From Anaerolineae bacterium (GTDB lineage: Bacteria; Chloroflexota; Anaerolineae; JAFGEY01): a stretch of 23,146 nucleotides of DNA. Each line of letters starts with the position of its first letter. The first letter of the stretch is position 1. The translations under genes were made by a program, and so were the position numbers. The notes under the pieces are model-generated. The model searched no databases. It had not been told where the DNA came from and worked only from the letters and a program-made list of their open reading frames with translations. The stretch lies in contig JAFGJF010000018.1 in assembly GCA_016929205.1 (NCBI GenBank), positions 1 to 23,146 on the forward strand, in the 5' to 3' direction. This document shows positions 9,101 through 14,438 of this stretch, one piece after another.

Positions 9101-9715
9101 CGCGCGATGGGCAAGCACATACTCGTCTTCTATCATCGCCCGCATATCGTCTTTGGTCAATTCCTCGATCTTTTGCACCTCGCTGGAAGTGCGAAAGCCG
9201 TCGAAAAAGTGCACGAACGGGACTCGGGCTTCCAGAGACGCGGCTGTGGCGATCAATGCCGTGTCCATAATCTCCTGGGGGTTGTTGGATGCAATCAGCC
9301 CAAAGCCAGTGGCACGAACGGCCATCACGTCGGTGTGGTCGCCAAAGATCGACAGCGCCTGGGAGGCGACCGAGCGAGCCGAAACGTGAAAAACGGTCGA
9401 AATCAACTCACCTGCGATCTTGTACATGTTGGGGATCATCAACAACAGACCCTGTGAAGCGGTAAAGGTGGTACACAGCGCGCCGGTGGTCAGTGCGCCG
9501 TGCACGGCACCCGAAGCACCCGCTTCGGACTGCATTTCGGCGACGTGGGGGATCGTACCCCAAATGTTGGTTTCCCCTCGGACCGACTTTTCGTCGGCCA
9601 TTTCGCCCATCGACGAAGAGGGTGTAATCGGATAAATGGCAATGACCTCGCTCAGTGCGTGAGCAACGTGCGTTGCTGCGGTATTTCCGTCAACGGTTAC
9701 CATTTCGCGTTTCAT
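6134..9715 (-). CDS. nifJ: Pyruvate:ferredoxin (flavodoxin) oxidoreductase, single-subunit type
   Basis: This cytosolic, oxygen-sensitive enzyme cleaves pyruvate with CoA to acetyl-CoA and CO2, passing electrons to ferredoxin or flavodoxin. At 1193 residues it has the full length of the homodimeric fused form. Visible in order: N-terminal YPITPSSSMGE substrate region (28-38); LDRTKEPGSQGEPLYLDV (327-344); two ferredoxin-like [4Fe-4S] motifs at C697-C707 (CIQCAQCSLVCP) and C753-C763 (CTGCGACVYTC); the proximal-cluster cysteines C832, C835, C860 and C1095; and the thiamine diphosphate motif GGDGWAYDIG...NTGGQMS (985-1025). The ATG at 9715 has AAAGGAG about ten bases upstream. It appears monocistronic, with its own promoter and a long leader. 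It indicates an anaerobic or fermentative metabolism. The segment after C1095 (QLQD) departs from the usual IAHG. Confidence 0.97.
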   Translation of the reverse strand: MKREMVTVDGNTAATHVAHALSEVIAIYPITPSSSMGEMADEKSVRGETNIWGTIPHVAEMQSEAGASGAVHGALTTGALCTTFTASQGLLLMIPNMYKIAGELISTVFHVSARSVASQALSIFGDHTDVMAVRATGFGLIASNNPQEIMDTALIATAASLEARVPFVHFFDGFRTSSEVQKIEELTKDDMRAMIEDEYVLAHRARGMRPEKPVLRGTAQNPDIFFAARETVNKYYDATPEIVQKYMDRFAGIAGRQYHLFDYIGAEDADRVVVMMGSGAEAMQETIEYLVEQGEKVGLVKVRLYRPWSTRHFIAALPKTVKSIAVLDRTKEPGSQGEPLYLDVRTAIGEAMADGLFEFSGDYPTIVGGRYGLGSNEFTAGMCKAVLDNLKQEKPKNHFTIGITDDITFTSLDYDPAWYAEPRGVHRAMFWGLGSDGTVGANKNSIKIIGDATDNYAQGYFQYDSKKAGSYTISHLRFGEVPIRSTYLVNQAEFIACHNFSFLEKRDMLGPLVKGGTFLLNSPYDAGEVWDHLPRQVQQQLIDKKAKFYVIDAYSKAGELGLGVRINTIMQAAFFKLAGILPEDEAVELMKTFAKKTYGRRGEKVVQMNYEAIDAGTVGVEQVEIPAEATSTIEMTPPVPQDAPEFVKDVLGEIIAGRGEQLPTSMLPEDGTYPTATTKYEKRNIATEIPVWEPDACIQCAQCSLVCPHAAIRVKLYDAKHLENAPAAFKSVDARGRQYTGMKWTVQVAPEDCTGCGACVYTCPGRMKDEQGNKIEERHAINMAPQIPLREQEADNFAFFLGLPDTDPSLFRRNTIKGSQLLRPLFEFSGACAGCGETPYVKLLSQLFGDRAIIANATGCSSIYGGNMPTTPYAVNSEGYGPTWNNSLFEDAAELGMGMRLTVDKLNEYALELLDKLYDCQCDSCASNHALFDEIKNADQSEQEGIDLQRGRVKALKRVLQDCGGHEQLLSVADYLVKKSVWTIGGDGWAYDIGYGGLDHVLASGKNVNVLVLDTEVYSNTGGQMSKATPIGAVARFAAAGKPIGKKDLGMISMTYGSIYVARIAMGANPGQAVRAFIEAESYDGPSLIIANSHCQLQDINMTEGMNYQKMSVDSGAWVLFRYDPRLKDEGKNPLQLDSKEPTLSLEDYMYSEGRFRRLQRSNPERAAMLLDLAKKDVADRFKMYQQWAALDV

Positions 9716-9782
9716 ACGCTATCTACTCCTTTGTACTCAAGGTTGAACGATAAAATAACAGAGGCCAAAATATGCATAAAGT

Positions 9783-9826
9783 AAGGTTAGGTCACTCGAG
9801 ATCGGGATTCGATCTAACCTAACCTT
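9783..9826 (-). repeat. Imperfect inverted repeat in the nifJ leader
   Basis: AAGGTTAGGT (9783-9792) is mirrored by ACCTAACCTT (9817-9826), and inside lies AGATCG/CGATCT around a 5-nt loop (9799-9815). In the minus-strand RNA this makes a two-part hairpin with a 6-versus-1 nt internal loop. It sits about 67 bases before the nifJ start codon and about 50 bases after the predicted transcription start. It could be an mRNA structure, an attenuator or a protein-binding operator; the sequence matches no operator I know. Confidence 0.6.
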
Positions 9827-9882
9827 GCCAAATTCTCTTTTGACCGATCTGCTGGTCTACAATCTGTTGCGCGTCGGCGCAC

Positions 9883-9911
9883 ATTTTACAACGATTCGAG
9901 TTCTTTGTCAA
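9883..9911 (-). promoter_or_regulatory. Probable sigma-70-type promoter of nifJ
   Basis: On the minus strand TTGACA (9911-9906) and TAAAAT (9888-9883) are separated by 17 bases. The -35 box touches the foot of the hairpin that ends the upstream operon. The predicted start near 9876 leaves a leader of about 160 nt. Confidence 0.65.
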
Positions 9912-9945
9912 AGACCCTTGGGGTTTCCAAAACCCCAAGGGTCTT
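9911..9945 (-). terminator. Perfect 16-bp palindromic hairpin after the GNAT gene
   Basis: AAGACCCTTGGGGTTT is followed by a 3-nt loop and its exact reverse complement. It begins nine bases after the stop codon of the acetyltransferase gene. It probably ends the kinase/radical-SAM/GNAT operon, although it is followed by TTGACA rather than a run of T. Its symmetry means it could work on either strand, and it may be one copy of a dispersed palindrome family. Confidence 0.65.
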
Positions 9946-9954
9946 GTATTCAAG

Positions 9955-11085
9955 TCACAGGGCTGCAATCTCGATATAAGGTACCCGGTCGTCGAGCTGC
10001 TCGCAAAGCCGGTCCCGGTCTTCCCAGTAAGCTAGAAACAGGCGGCTGTGGTAGGTAATGTGTGCGTACTCGCGGGCCACGGAGCGCAGCGGATCGTTTT
10101 CGGCCAGACCGAGCATCAGGTGGGCGTAGCGACGTTCGGCGGCGAGGTTGTACGCCTGGCGCAGCAGGGTGTGGAAAACAGCCATCTGCGCGGCCTCATC
10201 CTCACCGGTGATGCAGATGAAACTGGCGTATACCGAACGGATGTGTTCGCCGGGTCCGGGAAGGGGTTGCGTACCGAGCAGCCGCGCACCGAGGTTGTAA
10301 AAGGGGCGGATCCAGCGCAGATAGCCGCTGTAGGATTTCACGACCGACTGCTTGTATTTGGATTGATCCCATAGGCCCAGCGTGCCAACGATCTGGGTTT
10401 CTCGCCGGGCAACGAATAGATCCGCGAGGTCGAATCCACGGGTCGTGGCCTGCCTGTCGCCAACAAAATCGCTCTTGGTGTATGCGGGGAAAAACTGTCT
10501 GGCTGCGCCGTGCTCGCGCATAAAACTGACGATCTCGGGTAGCGTGTCTGGTGAACCTCGCTCGATCCGGTATGGCGTCGGGAGCGCTGCCTTGGGGCGG
10601 CGGAGAATGATGCCCAGGGTATGCAAGTGGGCCAACTCACGCATGCGCGGGAATGACGGGCGTGGGTGTTCGACCAATACGCCAAGCGCAACCCTGTTTT
10701 CATCCGAGATGGCGATCAGATAATGGCCGGCGCGCCCGTCGGCGTGCAGTTGGCGCAGCGCAGCGATGCCTTGCTGCAGCACCCAGCGGCCGCGAAACGC
10801 GTCATCGACACGGAGCTGGCCCAGGTAGCCGATTTCGCGCACCTGGCCGTTGACAAAACGCGGCTGCGTGGCCCGGCAAAGAACGGCAACAACGGTGTCG
10901 CTTGGCCGATGCCGTCCAACCAATACCTGCCAAAAGGACCCCATCGTGCCGCAGCCAAGGAAATAGTTGGGCTCGCGCTCAAAGGTGACGGTAATCCGGC
11001 CGGGCATGGCGTTGGCTGCCAGCAAACGGCGGAGAGCGGGGTCGTCCTTTTCGGTGGCAAGTTCAAAGATCAGATCGCGGTTCAT
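9955..11085 (-). CDS. GNAT-family acetyltransferase (possibly two GNAT folds)
   Basis: The product has 376 residues, about twice a single GNAT domain. The N-terminal part shows the family pattern: strand YLGQLRVDDAFRGRWVLQQGIAAL, with VDDAFRGR acting as the acyl-CoA phosphate-binding turn, followed by HYLIAISDEN. The C-terminal half contains a second strand/helix series (YASFICITGEDEAAQMAVFHTLLRQAYNLAAERRYAHLMLGL) compatible with a second, degenerate GNAT fold. The ATG at 11085 follows the stop of the radical SAM gene by two bases and has no good ribosome site, so translation is likely coupled. It is the last gene of the operon. The acceptor is unknown; a product of the radical SAM enzyme is one possibility suggested only by context. 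Confidence 0.72.
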   Translation of the reverse strand: MNRDLIFELATEKDDPALRRLLAANAMPGRITVTFEREPNYFLGCGTMGSFWQVLVGRHRPSDTVVAVLCRATQPRFVNGQVREIGYLGQLRVDDAFRGRWVLQQGIAALRQLHADGRAGHYLIAISDENRVALGVLVEHPRPSFPRMRELAHLHTLGIILRRPKAALPTPYRIERGSPDTLPEIVSFMREHGAARQFFPAYTKSDFVGDRQATTRGFDLADLFVARRETQIVGTLGLWDQSKYKQSVVKSYSGYLRWIRPFYNLGARLLGTQPLPGPGEHIRSVYASFICITGEDEAAQMAVFHTLLRQAYNLAAERRYAHLMLGLAENDPLRSVAREYAHITYHSRLFLAYWEDRDRLCEQLDDRVPYIEIAAL

Positions 11086-11087
11086 GG

Positions 11088-12434
11088 TCAGTTGAGGCCA
11101 AAGCGCATACCATGTTTTTTGAACGTTTCTTTGCGGAACAGGGGGTTGTATGCGGCATAAATCGCCAGCCGGTAAAGCGAGCGCATATTGGTCTTGAGGT
11201 CGAATGCACGGCGGATGATCGCGCCGACGCTGTTGTACCTGGAACGACAGCGGAAGCCGGCCTGGGTGAGTTCATCCGCGGTCATGTGCCTGGGTTGAAA
11301 GGCGGCATAGTTGAAGCGGTATTCGGGATGCAGCCACCATTTTCCGTCGTACAGCAGGCGTCCTTCTGCTTCCAGCCGTCTGTACAGTGGCGTGTTTGGG
11401 TAGGGCATCAACACATTGTAGGCGGCAAAGGCAAATTTGTTCGCGAGCGCAAATTCAAACGTGTTTTCGATCGAGTCGAGTGTGTCGTGGTCGTGGCCGA
11501 GGGTAAAGGCGGCCCAGGTCTGCAAGCCATGGTCGCGCAAGATCTCGATCTGCGGCCCATAACGGTCGAATCCTCCGATCAGGTTAGGCGCTTTAGCCAT
11601 CGCTCGCAGGTTGTCCGGATCGAGCGATTCAAAACCAATGACGTTGCCCAGGCAACCACTTTTCACCATCAGGTCCATCAGCTCGGGGTCGCGGGTCATA
11701 TCAATGCTGCCTTGCGAAACCCACTGGATTTTGAGGGGGATCAAGGCGCGGAAAAGCGATTTGGCAGCCTGATGATCGGCGAGAAGGTTGTCGTCGACGA
11801 AAAAAAAACGAGTGCGCGGGGATCCCTGGCGTCTCGAGGCCTGGATCTCGCCTACGACCTCGTCCACGTGACGACAGTACTGCTTACACTCGAAAAATGC
11901 GCTCACGGCACAAAATTCGCAGTGAAAGCGGCAGCCACGGCTGAACTGTAACAACGTGATCGGCAGGTAGCCTTTGCCTTTGAACAGGTCGCGGCGGGTG
12001 AGCGTGCCCGGCTGCGGCGGACCGACCGGGGCCGTGTAGCGCGGTGCAAGCTGTCCCTGGCGGGCATCCTCGATCGCTTGCGCCCACTGGAATTCGGCAT
12101 CGCCGGTATAGATCGCGTCGGCGTGCTGGGCCACTTCATCCGGCAGCAGCGTGGCATGCATGCCGCCCATGATCACCGGTACGCCACGCTGGCGGTATTC
12201 ATCGGCGATCTCGTAAGCCCGCCGGGCAGTAAAGGTCTCTACGGTGATGGCCACCAGGTCGGTTGGTTCATCGTAGGGGATCGCCTCGATGCGGTCGTCG
12301 TACAAGACGATGTCGACGCCGGGCGGGGTGAGGGCGGCCAGAACGCCGAGCTGCAACGGTTCCATCCGCGCTTCGTCAACGTAGAGACTGTGTTCGAGGC
12401 GCCCGATGTTGGGTTTGATCAACGTCAGGTTCAC
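11088..12434 (-). CDS. B12-binding-domain radical SAM protein
   Basis: The product has 448 residues. Residues 1-130 resemble a cobalamin-binding Rossmann domain (IKPNIGRLEHSLYVDEARMEPLQLGVLAAL..., then PVIMGGMHATLLPDE at 86-100). The radical SAM core follows with CRFHCEFC (C168, C172, C175), the CxxxCxxC signature for a [4Fe-4S] cluster that cleaves S-adenosylmethionine, then FVDDN and VIGFESLD. Two extra cysteines (C183, C187) follow the cluster loop. The tail of about 100 residues is family-like (NVLMPYPNTPLYRRL). Translation starts with GTG at 12434, sharing GTGA with the stop of the kinase gene. Such proteins methylate, rearrange or otherwise modify unactivated carbons in lipids, cofactors or natural products. 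The substrate cannot be read from the sequence. Confidence 0.88.
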   Translation of the reverse strand: MNLTLIKPNIGRLEHSLYVDEARMEPLQLGVLAALTPPGVDIVLYDDRIEAIPYDEPTDLVAITVETFTARRAYEIADEYRQRGVPVIMGGMHATLLPDEVAQHADAIYTGDAEFQWAQAIEDARQGQLAPRYTAPVGPPQPGTLTRRDLFKGKGYLPITLLQFSRGCRFHCEFCAVSAFFECKQYCRHVDEVVGEIQASRRQGSPRTRFFFVDDNLLADHQAAKSLFRALIPLKIQWVSQGSIDMTRDPELMDLMVKSGCLGNVIGFESLDPDNLRAMAKAPNLIGGFDRYGPQIEILRDHGLQTWAAFTLGHDHDTLDSIENTFEFALANKFAFAAYNVLMPYPNTPLYRRLEAEGRLLYDGKWWLHPEYRFNYAAFQPRHMTADELTQAGFRCRSRYNSVGAIIRRAFDLKTNMRSLYRLAIYAAYNPLFRKETFKKHGMRFGLN

Positions 12435-14191
12435 AACGGTGTTCCGTCCCGGGTTTCCAACTGCGGTCCCGGCAAAGAAAACCAGAACGTGCTGCCTTGT
12501 CCCATCTCACTCTCGACGCCGACCTCACCGCCCAATTTTTCGATGATCCGTTTCACGATCGACAGACCCAGCCCATGTCCTCTGGCTCGCGTCTGATCCA
12601 GCCGGGTAAAGAGTGTGAACAGCTTTTTTTGATCCTCGGTGGGAATGCCGGGCCCGTTGTCGCGCACCCAAAAACGCACCATCGGCTGCGTGTCGTTCGC
12701 TTCTGTAGGCTGTTCGCCGGCACCGAACTCGATCCAGGGCGGCGTGCCGCCATATTTGATGGCGTTGCTGAGGTAATTGGCCCATACTTCTCTGATCCAC
12801 GCCGCATAGCCCACAGCGGCCGGCCATTTGTCCGGCACGATGATCTCGGCATTGTATTCGTCGATCATGGCCGAGAGGCGCATGCGCACCTGATCGACGA
12901 TGTCGATCATATCCAGTGCGCTGGTCTCAATTTCGTCAATCTTGCGCACACTGGCCAACAACAACAATTCGTCAATGATGTTGGTCATCATGATCCCATT
13001 TTGGGTGATGATGTGCAGGCTGTTGCGGATCTGTTCCGACTCAAGTTTGGCATATCGTTTTTCGAGCAGCTTGCCAAAGCCGATCAGTGCGGTCAGCGGC
13101 GTCTTGAGATCGTGGGCGACGGTGTGCGTAAAGGCATCGAGTTCGGTGTTGCGCGCCTCCAGCTCGACTGTGTATTGGCGCAATGCCTCTTCTGCCAGTT
13201 GTCGCTCGGCGATCTCTTGCTGGGCCAATTCGTACAGCCGGACCTGGCGGATCGCGATCCTCAGCAGGGCGGCAATTTCATGGGCGATGGTCATGTGTTC
13301 GGCCTCGAAAACCTGCGGAGAACAGGCTTCCAGGTTGAGCGTGCCGACCAGTTCCTCGTCTACAACCAGGGGAGCGATGACGTAGGATCGGATTCCCTCC
13401 TGGTATAGTGCTTGCTGCATGGGCGATCGCGATTTGAGGGTTTCCAGATTCGCGCAACCGAACATATGACCACCGCGCAAAGCCGGCTCATCAAACGCCT
13501 GTTGGCGAACCGCGATATCCATCTCGAGCCCGATCTGGCTATCCGATTCGGCAGCCAACAGCTTGGTTTCACCGGCCTGGGTCCTCTCGATGATCATCAC
13601 GCGCTGGCAGGGGATCAAGCGGCGAGTGCGCCCCACGGCAGCGATGGCAATCGTTTCCGGCGAACGGGCGGCGAGGATGGATTGATCGATCTCGTGCTGA
13701 ATCCGCAGGCGCTCGGCAAGGCCTTCCGACATCTTGCGCCCATGTTCGCGGTAACGAACCTCTCGTTCGAGCTGCGCGTTTTGCTCCTCGAGCCGCTTTT
13801 GCAGGTTTCGCAGGCCGAGGTGTGTCCTCGTGCGCGTCCAGACCTCTTGAACCTGGAACGGCTTGGTGATGTAATCGATGCCGCCAACAGAAAACGCTTT
13901 TTCCTTGTCTGCCAGGTCGTCCAGGGCGCTGACAAAGATCACGGGAATGTCTTGGGTGCGCTCGTCGGCTTTGAGCTGTTCGCAGACCTCGTATCCCAAC
14001 ATGTCAGGCATAACGACATCCTGAATGATCAAGTCAGGTGGTTCGGTCAAGGCCATCGCCAGCCCTTGTTTGCCACGGTTTGCAGTACGGACGGCATACC
14101 CTTGTCCGGTCAATGCATCACGCAAGAGGCCCGCTTCGGTCTCCGAGTCATCAATGACCAAGATGTGTGCTTGAGGTGTACCGGCTTCCAT
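12431..14191 (-). CDS. Hybrid sensor histidine kinase (REC-GAF-HisKA-HATPase)
   Basis: The 586-residue product from the chosen ATG has no membrane segment and is probably cytosolic. Domain order: receiver (8-125; acidic D14/D15, phospho-acceptor D58, S88, K110); coiled-coil linker (about 128-165); GAF (about 165-315); a second coiled linker; HisKA with phospho-histidine H360 in VAHDLKTPL; and HATPase with N-box N472/N476, G1 DNGPGIP (511-517) and G2 GHGLGLSIVK (538-547). All key residues are present, so it should be active. A receiver at the N-terminus implies an upstream kinase feeds into it. The GAF domain may bind a small ligand. I prefer ATG 14191 over an in-frame TTG at 14227 because it places the receiver where expected. 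It is first in an operon with a radical SAM and a GNAT gene; no separate output regulator is adjacent. Confidence 0.9.
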   Translation of the reverse strand: MEAGTPQAHILVIDDSETEAGLLRDALTGQGYAVRTANRGKQGLAMALTEPPDLIIQDVVMPDMLGYEVCEQLKADERTQDIPVIFVSALDDLADKEKAFSVGGIDYITKPFQVQEVWTRTRTHLGLRNLQKRLEEQNAQLEREVRYREHGRKMSEGLAERLRIQHEIDQSILAARSPETIAIAAVGRTRRLIPCQRVMIIERTQAGETKLLAAESDSQIGLEMDIAVRQQAFDEPALRGGHMFGCANLETLKSRSPMQQALYQEGIRSYVIAPLVVDEELVGTLNLEACSPQVFEAEHMTIAHEIAALLRIAIRQVRLYELAQQEIAERQLAEEALRQYTVELEARNTELDAFTHTVAHDLKTPLTALIGFGKLLEKRYAKLESEQIRNSLHIITQNGIMMTNIIDELLLLASVRKIDEIETSALDMIDIVDQVRMRLSAMIDEYNAEIIVPDKWPAAVGYAAWIREVWANYLSNAIKYGGTPPWIEFGAGEQPTEANDTQPMVRFWVRDNGPGIPTEDQKKLFTLFTRLDQTRARGHGLGLSIVKRIIEKLGGEVGVESEMGQGSTFWFSLPGPQLETRDGTPL

Positions 14192-14230
14192 TTTGCTTTC
14201 TTTAGTTTTTTCAAAGGCGAGGTTCAATGA

Positions 14231-14260
14231 GAAACCGGGTTTTTGGCAAAACCTGGTTTC
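14231..14260. repeat. GAAACC/GGTTTC palindrome, copy A
   Basis: A 13-bp imperfect stem (GAAACCGGGTTTT with AAAACCTGGTTTC) encloses a 4-nt loop. It lies in the leader of the kinase operon. It is similar in sequence to the element at 16913-16967, sharing a segment close to GGCAAAACCTGGTTTCTTGG in opposite orientation, which points to a dispersed palindromic repeat rather than a gene-specific signal. Confidence 0.6.
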
Positions 14261-14335
14261 TTGGCTTGATCGTTGAAAAGAGACGTTGTTCGGCCGAGGT
14301 CTTACGTCTCGTCCTATTTGTCATTCTTGTGATAA

Positions 14336-14364
14336 AGCGTATCATATAAATCGCCGATTGTCAA
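14336..14364 (-). promoter_or_regulatory. Possible promoter of the kinase/radical-SAM/GNAT operon
   Basis: TTGACA (14364-14359) and a weak -10, TACGCT (14341-14336), are 17 bases apart, with TGA just before the -10 giving an extended-10 element. The leader to the ATG at 14191 is about 140 nt and contains an AGACGT/ACGTCT inverted repeat (14281-14309) and palindrome copy A. The weak -10 suggests that an activator may be needed. Confidence 0.45.
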
Positions 14365-14376
14365 ACGCGAACAAAC

Positions 14377-14409
14377 AAGGTGCAGCCCAACACAAGTGGG
14401 CCGCACCTT
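14377..14409 (-). terminator. Factor-independent terminator of valS
   Basis: The minus-strand RNA forms AAGGTGC-G-GCCCA, a 7-nt loop, then TGGGC-T-GCACCTT, a stem of about 13 bp including one G-U pair, followed by GTTTGTT. It starts 30 bases after the valS stop. Confidence 0.8.
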
Positions 14410-14438
14410 GACGAGCCAACGGCTTGCCGTGCGCGAGG

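Noticed and set aside
7553..9457. 634-codon plus-strand open frame antisense to nifJ
   Set aside because: It lies wholly opposite a full-length, motif-complete nifJ, has no recognisable domain and is explained by the codon bias of the real gene.
12497..14230. Two plus-strand frames (303 and 272 codons) opposite the kinase
   Set aside because: Shadows of the REC-GAF-HisKA-HATPase gene.
14347..14352. TATGAT as the -10 of the kinase promoter
   Set aside because: It is only 12 bases from TTGACA; TACGCT with an extended -10 at 17 bases is the better, though weak, choice.
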